In this document: positions 1 to 7,647 of the stretch, one piece after another
How the letters are laid out: each line of letters starts with the position of its first letter
How positions within the stretch are numbered: the first letter of the stretch is position 1
DNA from: Erginobacter sp964587835
GTDB taxonomy: Bacteria > Auribacterota > Erginobacteria > Erginobacterales > Erginobacteraceae
Direction of reading: 5' to 3'
Assembly: GCA_964587835.1 (NCBI GenBank)
Contig: CAZPMN010000042.1
Coordinates: 1 to 18,725, forward strand
Length of the DNA stretch: 18,725 bases
Program-made: the position numbers and the translations under genes
Notes under the pieces: generated by a model
The model's database searches: none
What the model was told of the DNA's origin: nothing
What the model saw: only the letters and a program-made list of their open reading frames with translations

Positions 1-41
1 CCAGTAACCAGTTGCTATTATTCGACTTATAACCGGACAGT

Positions 42-97
42 AGTGATCAGTAATCAGTAAGCAGAACACAGAGAGCATAGCACAGAGAGCAGAGCGA
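42..97. repeat. degenerate heptamer tandem repeat (AGTRATC / AGAGAGC types)
   Basis: Eight consecutive 7-bp units stay in register: AGTGATC, AGTAATC, AGTAAGC, AGAACAC, AGAGAGC, ATAGCAC, AGAGAGC and AGAGCGA. The same unit types recur near 3232-3351 and 9271-9437. There is no coding signal across it. Confidence 0.8.
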
Positions 98-107
98 CCC
101 GGGGACT

Positions 108-135
108 CCATTCCCCATTCCCTATTCCCCATTCC
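108..135. repeat. heptamer tandem repeat, CYATTCC type
   Basis: Four 7-bp units (CCATTCC, CCATTCC, CTATTCC, CCATTCC) follow the AGT-type heptamers closely. The period is the same but the unit sequence differs. Confidence 0.8.
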
Positions 136-138
136 CTG

Positions 139-167
139 TTGACAATGCCCCAATCCATCCTGTTAAT
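139..167 (+). promoter_or_regulatory. possible sigma70-type promoter for the 201 gene
   Basis: A perfect -35 box TTGACA (139-144) is followed after 17 bp by GTTAAT (162-167), which matches four of six bases of TATAAT. Transcription would start near 174, about 27 nt before the ATG at 201. The -10 box lies within the ATCCTGTTA repeat. Box matching only. Confidence 0.3.
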
Positions 168-181
168 CCTGTTATCCTGTC
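157..181. repeat. ATCCTGTTA direct repeat
   Basis: Three near-identical units lie end to end: ATCCTGTTA, ATCCTGTT and ATCCTGTC. From memory, this word is a recurrent intergenic repeat in many environmental bacterial genomes. Confidence 0.75.
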
Positions 182-200
182 AAAAATTAGTGGCAATTAA

Positions 201-995
201 ATGAAAGTCATCGATTTCCATACCCACGCCTTTCCCGACGATCTGGCCGAAAAGGCGATCACGGCCCTCGAGGAGCATTCCGGGGACTACCGGGCCCATC
301 ATAACGGAACCATCCGTGGTCTTTTGAAGTCGATGGACCAGGCCGGGATCGAGCAGGCGGTGGTGGTTTCCATCGCCACCAAACCCTCCCAAGTTCCCCG
401 GATCACTGACTGGGCGGCCTCGATCGCTTCCGAGCGGATCATCCCTTTCGCCTCGATCCACCCTCTTTACCGTGACTTTGAACGGGAGCTGGATCGGATC
501 CAGGAGGCCGGCCTTAAGGGCATCAAGCTCCACCCGATGTACCAGGAATTCACGGTTGACGATCCGGACCTCCTTCCCCTTTACCGCGCCGTGGCCGACC
601 GAGGACTAATCGTCCTCTTCCACGCCGGCCACGACATCGCCTTTCCGATTACCGGCCAGGCGTCTCCCCAGCGCTTTCTCAATCTCTTTCAAACGCTGCC
701 GGGCCTACGGATGGTCGTCTCTCACCTGGGGGGTTGGAGCGCCTGGGAGGAAGTGGAGGAGGCCCTGCTGGGCAAGCCGGTCTATCTGGAGACCTCCTTC
801 GGGATCGGCGAGGCGGAACCCGAACAGTTCAGGAAGATCATCGATCAGCACTCCCCCGATTACCTCCTCTTCGGAACCGACTCGCCCTGGCTCGACCAGA
901 AGCGGGAACTCGATGCTTGGAAGGCCCTTGACATCTCAAAGAAGAGAAAGGAAAAGATCCTGCACGGGAACGCCGAGCGTCTGCTCGGAATTTGA
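201..995 (+). CDS. amidohydrolase family 2 (TIM-barrel metal hydrolase)
   Basis: A 264-residue protein of the amidohydrolase superfamily (Amidohydro_2 type), cytosolic with no signal peptide. The N-terminal strand carries the metal-binding HTH motif (H7, H9). Further candidate ligands follow in family order: H111 in KLHP, H141 in FHAGH, H175 in SHLGG and D227 in FGTDSPW. These proteins hydrolyse or decarboxylate small organic substrates; nothing here identifies the substrate. The length is normal and the ligands are intact, so it is probably active. The ATG gives the canonical MKVIDFHTH opening, but no clear Shine-Dalgarno precedes it. The ClpX-like gene starts 11 bp after its stop, or overlaps it by 3 bp if the TTG at 992 is used, so the two are probably co-transcribed. 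A TatD-type role is less likely because the family-2 signature FGTDSPW is present. Confidence 0.88.
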   Translation: MKVIDFHTHAFPDDLAEKAITALEEHSGDYRAHHNGTIRGLLKSMDQAGIEQAVVVSIATKPSQVPRITDWAASIASERIIPFASIHPLYRDFERELDRIQEAGLKGIKLHPMYQEFTVDDPDLLPLYRAVADRGLIVLFHAGHDIAFPITGQASPQRFLNLFQTLPGLRMVVSHLGGWSAWEEVEEALLGKPVYLETSFGIGEAEPEQFRKIIDQHSPDYLLFGTDSPWLDQKRELDAWKALDISKKRKEKILHGNAERLLGI

Positions 996-1006
996 AACCG
1001 GGGTCA

Positions 1007-2593
1007 ATGATGGCGGACGAGAAGGAAAACAAACAAACGGACGAGCCAGGCAACCTGGAGGATATGCTCAAGGACCTGAGCGAATACGTCCAGAAGAAGT
1101 ACGGCTCCAAGCCGTTGATGTCGATCGCCCCCGCCTTCCGCCCTCCCCCTCGCCCGCCCTCCAACCGGAAGCCGGAAAAGGAAAAGGAATTCAAGCTCGA
1201 CTTCAACTACACCCCCCGCCAAGTCAAGGAGTACCTCGACCGGTTCGTGATCAAGCAGGAGGAAGCCAAAAAGGTACTCTCGATCGCGGTCTGCGACCAC
1301 TACAACCACGCCACCCACGACCTGGGCCGGCGGGTCGATTATGATTACGTCAAGCAGAACGTCATCCTGATCGGACCGACCGGGGTGGGCAAGACCTACC
1401 TGATCAAGTGCATCGCCCGGCTGATCGGGGTTCCTTTCGTCAAGGCCGATGCCACCAAGTACAGCGAGACCGGTTACGTGGGAAAGAACGTCGAGGACCT
1501 GGTCCGGGAGCTGGTCCGCAAGGCTGACGACGATATCAAGCTCGCCCAGTACGGAATCATTTACATCGATGAGGTGGACAAGATCGCCTCGGCCTTCAAT
1601 CTGGGCGGAAGGGACGTCAGCGGGGCCGGAGTGCAGAGAAATCTCCTCAAGCTGATGGAGGAGACGGAAGTAGCTCTGCGGGATCCGATGGACATCTCTT
1701 CACAGATCGAGGCGGTGATGGAGTACCAACAGGGGGGCAAGGTCGAGCCGAAGATGATCAACACCCGCCATATTCTCTTCATCGTCAGCGGCGCCTTCGC
1801 GGATCTGGCCGGGATCGTGAAGAGGCGGCAGACCAGACAAGCGGTCGGCTTCGGCGGGCAGGTCGAGGAGACCAGGACGGACGAGCGCTATCTCGAGCGG
1901 GCGACCACGCGCGATTTCATCGAGTACGGGCTGGAGCCGGAGTTCATCGGCCGGCTCCCGGTCCGGGTGGTCTGCGAGCAACTCGACGAGGCGGACCTCT
2001 TTCACATCCTAACCCGTTCCGAGGGGTCGGTGATCAAGCAGTACGAGGCCTCCTTCGACTCCTTCGGGATCATCGCCGCCTTCACCCGGGAGGGGATGCG
2101 GGAGATCGCCCGGCGGGCCGCGAAGGAGGAGACCGGGGCCCGGGGACTGCTCACGGTCTGCGAACGGATCCTGAGAGACTTCAAGTACGAGTTACCCTCG
2201 ACCGGGATCAAGCGGTTCAGCGTCGATCAACGGGTGGTTCGGAATCCCCAAGCCGCCCTAAAGAAAATCCTGAAAAACCCGGTCGCCGCCGGAGGCAACG
2301 CCCTGCGGGAGAGCGTGGCCCGCTTCGAGAAAAATTTTCTTGAGCAGCATGGGTTGAAGATCGCCTTCACCCCGAAAGCGGTGGAAGCGGTGGGAAAACA
2401 GGCCGAGGAGGCCGCGCTGTCGGCGGAGAAGTTCTGCAATCTCCTCTTCAAGGACTACCCCCACGGCCTGCGACTGATCCGGGAGAGCACGGGGGAGAGG
2501 GAGTTCACCATCACTCTCCGGGCGGTCGCCAAACCCGCCGAAACCCTCAACGCCTGGGTGGAAAAAGCCTACCGGAGCGGGAAGAAAAAGTAA
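1007..2593 (+). CDS. ClpX-like AAA+ ATPase without zinc domain, with C-terminal extension
   Basis: A 528-residue unfoldase of the ClpX/HslU group. From the ATG at 1007, Walker A GPTGVGKT is at residues 123-130, the pore motif GYVGKNVEDLV lies about 30 residues later, Walker B IIYIDEVD has D188 and E189, and the sensor-2 GARG has R379. A VGFGG loop (V280-F282) matches the IGF loop by which ClpX docks on ClpP, so a ClpP partner is plausible. Three departures from ClpX are visible. The N-terminal Cys4 domain is absent and replaced by a charged, proline-rich segment. The RKH-loop region is replaced by a longer stretch. About 125 residues follow the normal end, including a lid-like helical segment (about 439-500). 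The start could be TTG at 992, which overlaps the previous stop; ATG 1007 is preferred because GGGG lies just upstream. A dedicated protein-quality role is inferred. Confidence 0.85.
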   Translation: MMADEKENKQTDEPGNLEDMLKDLSEYVQKKYGSKPLMSIAPAFRPPPRPPSNRKPEKEKEFKLDFNYTPRQVKEYLDRFVIKQEEAKKVLSIAVCDHYNHATHDLGRRVDYDYVKQNVILIGPTGVGKTYLIKCIARLIGVPFVKADATKYSETGYVGKNVEDLVRELVRKADDDIKLAQYGIIYIDEVDKIASAFNLGGRDVSGAGVQRNLLKLMEETEVALRDPMDISSQIEAVMEYQQGGKVEPKMINTRHILFIVSGAFADLAGIVKRRQTRQAVGFGGQVEETRTDERYLERATTRDFIEYGLEPEFIGRLPVRVVCEQLDEADLFHILTRSEGSVIKQYEASFDSFGIIAAFTREGMREIARRAAKEETGARGLLTVCERILRDFKYELPSTGIKRFSVDQRVVRNPQAALKKILKNPVAAGGNALRESVARFEKNFLEQHGLKIAFTPKAVEAVGKQAEEAALSAEKFCNLLFKDYPHGLRLIRESTGEREFTITLRAVAKPAETLNAWVEKAYRSGKKK

Positions 2594-2594
2594 C

Positions 2595-2618
2595 CCGGAA
2601 GGGATGATCGTCTTCCGG
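2595..2618. terminator. hairpin between convergent genes, weak terminator candidate
   Basis: CCGGAAG (2595-2601) and CTTCCGG (2612-2618) form a perfect 7-bp stem with a 10-nt loop, in the 38-bp gap between two converging genes. No T-run follows on either strand, so intrinsic termination is uncertain. Confidence 0.35.
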
Positions 2619-2631
2619 ATCGAGGGAGCTT

Positions 2632-3210
2632 TCAGTCCCGGGGGAATCCGCTTTTCAGGGGGACCTGATCATCGCCGCCGTCGGCGGCGGGGGAAGCCTG
2701 GTCCCGGAGTTTCTCGGCCTCGATCAATTCCTTGACCTGATCCTGGACCGCCTCGACCTGGGAGAGGGTGAGATGGGGATCGCGGATCAGGTAGGTCTCC
2801 CCGCTGGCGGAGTGCTCGTAAACGATCACCGTCCTCCCCTGCTCGTCCCGGACCTTTTCCCGGAGGCTAAAGACCTTCTTCCGTTCTTCCAGGAGAGCCA
2901 GAATATAGCAGAGGTTGAGGTGGGACTCCTCCTCGGAGTCGAGGTAGCGTTTCAGCAACCGCTCGATTACGTCTCCCCTGATCTTCTCCTCTTCCGGCGG
3001 CGCAGTGAGCCGCCGAAAAATGCTCTGCCAGTAAGCCGCCCCCCGCCCTTTATCCTCTCCCGCCGCTTTCCAGCAGCGGGCACAGTGATCCTTCCGTTCG
3101 TACTCCTCCCCGGTCACGATGAGGATAGTGTGCAGGGTCTGACCGGACTCAAAGGGCTCTCCACAGACCGCGCAGGTACGGCTCCGGGCTCTGATCTCCC
3201 AGTTTCTCAA
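2632..3210 (-). CDS. conserved hypothetical protein with Cys4 zinc motif
   Basis: A 192-residue protein I cannot assign to a named family. It has two CxxC pairs near the N-terminus, CAVC (C13, C16) and CARC (C43, C46), which fit a small zinc ribbon. A mostly helical, charged middle follows with EERKKVFSLREKV, and then a strand-rich stretch (TVIVYEHSASGETYLI). The C-terminal 20 residues are low-complexity and acidic. There is no signal peptide or membrane segment. The start is TTG at 3210, preceded by GGGGGA about 8 nt upstream; the nearest upstream ATG is closed by an in-frame TAG. It converges on the ClpX-like gene. It is separated from the DUF1844 gene by 122 bp of repeats and could be the last gene of that operon. 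A zinc structural or regulatory role is inference. Confidence 0.75.
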   Translation of the reverse strand: MRNWEIRARSRTCAVCGEPFESGQTLHTILIVTGEEYERKDHCARCWKAAGEDKGRGAAYWQSIFRRLTAPPEEEKIRGDVIERLLKRYLDSEEESHLNLCYILALLEERKKVFSLREKVRDEQGRTVIVYEHSASGETYLIRDPHLTLSQVEAVQDQVKELIEAEKLRDQASPAADGGDDQVPLKSGFPRD

Positions 3211-3231
3211 GGTCTATTCCCCCATTTGGAC

Positions 3232-3287
3232 GATGATCAGTAATCAGTAATCAGCAAGCAAAGCGCATAGAGCATAGTGCCAAGTGC
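3232..3287. repeat. degenerate heptamer tandem repeat, forward arm
   Basis: Eight 7-bp units are in register: GATGATC, AGTAATC, AGTAATC, AGCAAGC, AAAGCGC, ATAGAGC, ATAGTGC and CAAGTGC. C is conserved at the seventh position. It fills the spacer upstream of the 2632-3210 gene. Confidence 0.8.
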
Positions 3288-3294
3288 CCGGAGC

Positions 3295-3317
3295 GAATCC
3301 CGATAGGATCGGGATTC
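3295..3317. repeat. perfect 10-bp inverted repeat between opposed heptamer arrays
   Basis: GAATCCCGAT (3295-3304) and ATCGGGATTC (3308-3317) form a perfect stem with a 3-nt loop. It sits between heptamers in one orientation (3232-3287) and the opposite orientation (3324-3351). It could also act as a transcription-stopping hairpin after the DUF1844 gene, though no T-run follows. Confidence 0.7.
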
Positions 3318-3323
3318 CGAACT

Positions 3324-3351
3324 GATTACCGATTACTGATTACTGCTTTGC
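3324..3351. repeat. heptamer repeat, reverse arm, overlapping the DUF1844 gene end
   Basis: Units GATTACC, GATTACT, GATTACT and GCTTTGC are reverse complements of the 3232-3259 type. On the minus strand they encode the last residues (KQSSNQ) and the TAA stop of the DUF1844 gene. Confidence 0.8.
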
Positions 3352-3767
3352 TTGTCCCCCTCAGGGGGCGGAGTAACGATCGGGCCTTTCTTCTCTCCCT
3401 TCGGCTCGGCTCCCTCCCCGCCGGAGGAGGTTTTGGCCTCTTCCCCGATCTCCCCCTTTTCGCCGGACTCCGCCGGCGGCTCTGGTTTCTCCTTCTCCTT
3501 GACGAAATTCATCTGCAAATCGGAGATGGTGGAGGAGAGCATCTTCTCCTCGTCCCGGGCCAGGTTGCCGGCGGTCTTGGTCTTGAGCATGACCAGGATG
3601 TCGATGAAACCCTGGGCCGCGTCGAGATCCCGCTCCGCCTTGCCGGTGGCCGGGTTGGCAATCTTGCCCATACTGACGTAGGCGGAAGAAGCAAACATCG
3701 AGACCAGGGAGATGAAACGCACTGTGTCCATATCCTGGGTTGTGGGCTGTTTTCTTTCTTCGTTCAT
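3333..3767 (-). CDS. DUF1844 family protein
   Basis: A 144-residue protein matching DUF1844. It has an N-terminal helical core with FISLVSMFASSAYVSMGKI, then the family signature around DLDAAQGFIDILVMLKTKT, then helices to about residue 92. The rest is a disordered Glu/Pro/Lys/Gly-rich tail. The hydrophobic N-terminal helix may be amphipathic; no signal peptide is seen. No biochemical function is established for the family to my knowledge. It is the last gene of the four-gene run from 7370. Its AGGAGG overlaps the TAG stop of the M16 gene (TAGGAGG), so the two are probably translationally coupled. The last six residues and stop come from an intergenic heptamer repeat, so the original C-terminus may have been replaced. 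Confidence 0.87.
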   Translation of the reverse strand: MNEERKQPTTQDMDTVRFISLVSMFASSAYVSMGKIANPATGKAERDLDAAQGFIDILVMLKTKTAGNLARDEEKMLSSTISDLQMNFVKEKEKPEPPAESGEKGEIGEEAKTSSGGEGAEPKGEKKGPIVTPPPEGDKQSSNQ

Positions 3768-3780
3768 GATGATAAACCTC

Positions 3781-6468
3781 CTATGGCAATGTTGGTTCGC
3801 TGACGGCGGGGACGGAACCAGCGGGCGGCGGGGCCGGTTCGACGATCGCCACCGCGAAATTATCCTCCGAGAGGTACTTCCGGGCGGTTCGGGCCAGGTC
3901 CTCGACGCTCAGGGAACCGATCCGTTCTTCGTAATCCTTCCAGTTGTCGTAGCCCAGTCCGTAAAGCTCATCCAGCGCCGCCGAAAAAGCGCGCTGTCCG
4001 GCGGTCTGCCTTCCGAAACGGAACTCCCCGATCAGGGAATTGCCAACCCTCTCCATTTCAGCGGCGGAGAACTCCCCCCGCCGGGCTCGACCAACTTCTT
4101 CCCGGAAGGCAGTCAGGACCGGTTCCTCTTTGCCGGGGACGGTTCCCGCGTAAAAGATGAAGGCTCCGGGATCGAGACCGAGGATCTGGTAGGCCCCGAC
4201 ATAGTAAGCCAACCCTCCCTCGATCCGGACCCGGGAGAAGAGGGGGGCGGCCAGACCGGAGAAGGCCCGGGCGAGAAACTCGAGGGGATATCGATCGGGA
4301 TCAATCACGGTAACTCCTCCAAACCCCTGAAAGATAACCGACTGAGCAATCTCCTCTTTCTGCTGAACCTCCTTCCGCTTCCCGCCGGGAGGGGCGGGGG
4401 AGCGGCCGGCCGGCTCGAGCCGATCCCCCTGAGGCAGGGCGCCGAAAAGTTCCCGGATCACCGGAATAATCTCTTCCGGGTTCACGTCGCCGAAGACCGC
4501 CAGAACCGAGTTGGCGGCGGTCAGGTGACGGTCGCGGAAGGCCTTGACCTCCTCCCGGGTTAGGGCGGAGACGGTCACGGCCGTCCCCAAGGGAGAAAAT
4601 CGATAGGGATGGTCGCCGAAAAGCAGCTTTCTCAACTCCCGCCCGGCCAGGGATCGGGGATCATCCTCCTCCGCGGCGATCTCGGAGAGCAGGATGGACC
4701 GTTCCTTCTCCAGTTCCCCGGGGGGAAACTCGGCCTCCCGGACAACCTCGCTCAGAACCTCGAGAGCGGGGACCGCCTGGGAGGAGAGAACGTCAAGGGA
4801 GAGGCCGAGGCTGTTCCTTGCGGAGTAGGAACTGATCGAACCGCCGTAATCCTCGATCCGCCGAACCAGCTCCAACGCCGTCTTCTCCCGGGTCCCCTTC
4901 AACAACAGCCGGGCGGTCAGCTGGGAGACCCCGCTGAGGGAAGGTTCCTCGGCCAGGACCCCGCCTGTGAAGACCATCCGGATCGAGACCAGGGGAAGCG
5001 AGTGGTCCGGTCCGATCAGGACGGTCAGGCCGTTATCGAGCACGACCTTCTCCACCGGCTGCTCGACCCCCGCCGGTTCCTCCGGACCGGCCTTTTCAGT
5101 TCCGACGGGGATAATCGATACCACGCTCAGATTTTCCTCCCTTAGGTAACGCCGGGCAACCCGTCGGACATCCTCCGCGGTGACGCCGGCGATCCCCGAC
5201 AGATAGACCCGGTCGAAGTCCGCCGAACCCGCGGTTATCAGGTTGCCGCCCAACACCGCGGCCCTCCCCTCGGCGGTGGTCAGGGATTCCAGATAACTGG
5301 CGGCCACCCGGGCCCGCGCCTTGGCCAAAGCCTCGTCCCCGATCGGACCGTTTTTGAATCCCTCCAGAACTTCCCGGACCGCTTCCCGAACCACGGGAAT
5401 ATTCTCCGGCTCGGCCCGGGCCTGGATGATGAAGAGGCCGGGGTAGAACGGGGTGTAGGAGGAGGCGGAGACCGAGTAAACCAGTTCCCGCTCCTCCCGC
5501 AAGGCCTGGTAGAGGACCGAACTTTGCCCTTCCCCGGCCAGGAGGGCGAGCACGTCGAGCGGGTAGAGATCGGGACTGTGGATCGAGGGAATATGGAAGG
5601 CGAAGGCGATTCGGGCCTGCGCGACATCCATCTCCTCGGTCTTTTCCCGTAGACCCACCTGGGCCGGCTCGTCCGGAATTCGGGCCGCCGGATAAGGACC
5701 GGGAGCGATTCCCCCGAAGACCTCTCCGGCCGCCTGGAGGAATTCTTCGGCGATGAGATCACCCGCCCCGACCAGGACCATATTGTTGGGAACATACCAC
5801 TTCCGGTAATACTCCAGCAGTTCTTCCCGGGAGACCCGCCGGAAGAGTTCCCGGTCACCGATAATCGGGAAGCGGTAGGGATGGACACGGTAGGCGGTCT
5901 TCCAGAGCAGATGCTGGAGCCGCCGGTCGGGATCGTCCCGTCCCATATTGATCTCCTTGAGGATCACCTCCCGCTCCGACTCCACCTCGTCGGGAAGAAA
6001 ATCCATCTCCAAGACCAGCGCCTGGAGCAGATCCAGCGCCTCTCGCCAGCGGGGCGCGGGGACGGTGATATGGTAGACGGTCCGGTCGAATGAGGTGTAA
6101 GCGTTGATCGCCCCTCCCAACTCTTCCACCCGGCGGGGGATGGCCCCCTTCAGTTCGCCCGCCGGCCCCTTGAAGGCCATATGCTCGAGAAAGTGAGAAA
6201 GTCCGGAGCCGAGCAGGGGGTCCTCGTTGACGCTCCCCGCCCTGACCCAGAGCTGGAGGGCGACCACCGGGTTGGAACCGTCGGGCGCGGCCACCACCTC
6301 GAGTCCGTTTTCCAGGGTCTTCTCCGTCCGGTCCAGTTCCACCACCAGCATCCGGCCAAAGACCGCCGTACCCCAAAGCTGAAAAACTAGGACTCCAATC
6401 AGTGCCGCTGAAAGAAAAACCGGTGACCGGCAGCCGGATTTAATCGAACGAGGCCCAGAAATCCTCAT
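3781..6468 (-). CDS. two-domain M16 (insulinase/pitrilysin) zinc peptidase, exported
   Basis: An 895-residue protein with two tandem M16 units. A hydrophobic N-terminal segment (about 15-38) after basic residues looks like a signal peptide or anchor, so it should act in the periplasm. Unit one carries the inverted zinc motif HFLEH (H92, E95, H96) and the distal ligand glutamate in REVILKEI (E172), so it is catalytic. Unit two (from about 472) reads VSQLTAR where HxxEH is expected and is catalytically dead. It keeps a GGLAYYVG region typical of the substrate-binding C-half. This full-length layout resembles PqqL and other periplasmic M16 peptidases, which degrade peptides. The start is supported by AAGGAGG 12 nt upstream; the gene overlaps the preceding Minf_1886 gene by 29 bp. 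The substrate is unknown. Confidence 0.92.
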   Translation of the reverse strand: MRISGPRSIKSGCRSPVFLSAALIGVLVFQLWGTAVFGRMLVVELDRTEKTLENGLEVVAAPDGSNPVVALQLWVRAGSVNEDPLLGSGLSHFLEHMAFKGPAGELKGAIPRRVEELGGAINAYTSFDRTVYHITVPAPRWREALDLLQALVLEMDFLPDEVESEREVILKEINMGRDDPDRRLQHLLWKTAYRVHPYRFPIIGDRELFRRVSREELLEYYRKWYVPNNMVLVGAGDLIAEEFLQAAGEVFGGIAPGPYPAARIPDEPAQVGLREKTEEMDVAQARIAFAFHIPSIHSPDLYPLDVLALLAGEGQSSVLYQALREERELVYSVSASSYTPFYPGLFIIQARAEPENIPVVREAVREVLEGFKNGPIGDEALAKARARVAASYLESLTTAEGRAAVLGGNLITAGSADFDRVYLSGIAGVTAEDVRRVARRYLREENLSVVSIIPVGTEKAGPEEPAGVEQPVEKVVLDNGLTVLIGPDHSLPLVSIRMVFTGGVLAEEPSLSGVSQLTARLLLKGTREKTALELVRRIEDYGGSISSYSARNSLGLSLDVLSSQAVPALEVLSEVVREAEFPPGELEKERSILLSEIAAEEDDPRSLAGRELRKLLFGDHPYRFSPLGTAVTVSALTREEVKAFRDRHLTAANSVLAVFGDVNPEEIIPVIRELFGALPQGDRLEPAGRSPAPPGGKRKEVQQKEEIAQSVIFQGFGGVTVIDPDRYPLEFLARAFSGLAAPLFSRVRIEGGLAYYVGAYQILGLDPGAFIFYAGTVPGKEEPVLTAFREEVGRARRGEFSAAEMERVGNSLIGEFRFGRQTAGQRAFSAALDELYGLGYDNWKDYEERIGSLSVEDLARTARKYLSEDNFAVAIVEPAPPPAGSVPAVSEPTLP

Positions 6469-6793
6469 GGTCGTGGAAATCCTCCTTGCGGTCGTCGGCG
6501 GTCTTCTTCAGCAGACCCCGGTCGATCATGTTGAAGACTATCTCCCCGAAATCCTCGGGCTTCCTCACGCCCCAGTGTTCCAGAACCTCCCGGCCCAGGG
6601 GACCGTACTCCTTGCCGGTGTACTGCCGGATCGCTCTCAGTAACTCGCTGGCGGTGACATGTCTTCGCTCCTGAAGTTCGGAAAGCAGTAAGGAAAGGGC
6701 GTTCTGGACGAGGAGATAAGCCTCGATATCGTAGCGCCCGTCCGAACGGGCAAGCGCCTTTAGGGAAGCTAGATAATCTTTCTGGTCGGTCAT
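6440..6793 (-). CDS. Minf_1886 family protein
   Basis: A 117-residue cytosolic protein that matches the Minf_1886 family, an uncharacterised group I recall as characteristic of Planctomycetes and Verrucomicrobia. Recognisable features are the N-terminal helices with YLLVQNALS and the central RRHVTASELLRAIRQY. The segment YGPLGREVLEHWGVRKPEDF follows, then VFNMIDRGLL and an acidic, His-rich tail (HDHEDFWASFD). The pattern suggests a winged-helix-like alpha fold, but no activity is known. GGAGG lies 10 nt before the ATG. Its 3' end overlaps the M16 gene by 29 bp, so the two are almost certainly co-transcribed. It is the best taxonomic marker in the window. Confidence 0.87.
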   Translation of the reverse strand: MTDQKDYLASLKALARSDGRYDIEAYLLVQNALSLLLSELQERRHVTASELLRAIRQYTGKEYGPLGREVLEHWGVRKPEDFGEIVFNMIDRGLLKKTADDRKEDFHDHEDFWASFD

Positions 6794-6836
6794 CGGGAAA
6801 TATCCTCCGGGGGACCAAAGGGCGGGCGGCCGCGAA

Positions 6837-7370
6837 TCAGGGAGTGGTTATCCGGCTGCCTTCATCGCTCCGGTACATCAGGGTATAACGGCGCTGCTCG
6901 TCAGGATCGAGCGATTCATAGTTTTCCTTCTTCAGCTGCAAATACCGTTTTTCCACCGCCCGGGTCATCATCTTCAAGTCATTTATAATCGCCAGGGCCC
7001 GATCCCGATGAGACTTCTTGAACTTGTTGATCAGTTCCGAGTCCCCGGAGAGGAAACGCTTTAGAAAACTCCGGTCCTGGTTGAGAATCTCCTCGTGTCC
7101 GGCGATATTCGCCGCCGCGATGACCGCCTCGTGCAGGATCCGGAGAAAGCGGATAAAATCCAATTCCTCCTGTTCAACCACCACCCCCCGGGTGGCAAAA
7201 TCCGCTTCCTGCCGGGCGGTAAAAACGTGATTCAGCATCGTCTGGATAATCCGTTTCCGGGATGCCAGGGCGCGCCCTTCCAGGGCGAATTTGAAAAAAC
7301 TCAAGACCGCCTCGAAATTCTTATCCCGAAGCGCCAGGTGAACCGAACGATTGATATCGACTTTCCCCAT
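6837..7370 (-). CDS. hypothetical helical protein, first gene of the M16 operon
   Basis: A 177-residue protein I do not recognise. It is almost entirely predicted alpha-helix with many charged residues and no cysteine motif, signal peptide or membrane span. Visible landmarks are NFEAVLSFFKFALEGRAL, a middle segment with EILNQDRSFLKRFLSGDSE, and a C-terminal helix with AVEKRYLQLKKENYESLDP. It is the first gene of the four-gene run that leads to the Minf_1886, M16 and DUF1844 genes, with a 43-bp gap to the next. A purine-rich GGGGGAG lies 12 nt before the ATG. Codon use looks like its neighbours. Its steady linkage to the others could be tested in related genomes. Confidence 0.75.
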   Translation of the reverse strand: MGKVDINRSVHLALRDKNFEAVLSFFKFALEGRALASRKRIIQTMLNHVFTARQEADFATRGVVVEQEELDFIRFLRILHEAVIAAANIAGHEEILNQDRSFLKRFLSGDSELINKFKKSHRDRALAIINDLKMMTRAVEKRYLQLKKENYESLDPDEQRRYTLMYRSDEGSRITTP

Positions 7371-7647
7371 GGAATTTACTTTCTCCCCCGGCCGGGAAAG
7401 GCATTAACTGCCCTGGCTACAGTTTAGCTTACACTTCGACAGTTATTAATTATGCGGAATACCGATACTGTAAAAACGTACTGTCCCCAATACTGGAATC
7501 AACCATAGATCCTGCAAACTGATCTATGGCCAGATGAGTAAGTTCGGACCGCCCCGTTCCGGGAATCCCTACTAACTATAAAGCATACCGGCCGGGAAGT
7601 CAAACCGACCGACACGAACGGCGGATGCTCGCTTAAACTCCGCGCCC
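7371..7647. other. 277-bp non-coding stretch with one clear hairpin
   Basis: It lies upstream of the operon starting at 7370 and downstream of the beta-barrel gene. It is more AT-rich than the genes and contains no credible reading frame. The only strong structure is the stem at 7503-7529. The promoter of the 7370 operon must lie here, but I could not pick convincing -35 and -10 boxes. Confidence 0.6.
7503..7529. terminator. 9-bp perfect hairpin downstream of the beta-barrel gene
   Basis: CCATAGATC (7503-7511) and GATCTATGG (7521-7529) form a perfect 9-bp stem with a 9-nt loop. On the minus strand it lies about 120 bp after the 7648 stop and is followed by TTGATT, only weakly T-rich. It is a terminator candidate or a protein-binding palindrome. 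Confidence 0.4.

Noticed and set aside
3712..4563. 283-codon open frame opposite the M16 protease
   Set aside because: Composition is Gly/Arg/Pro biased and motif-free; the minus-strand M16 reading is complete with zinc ligands.
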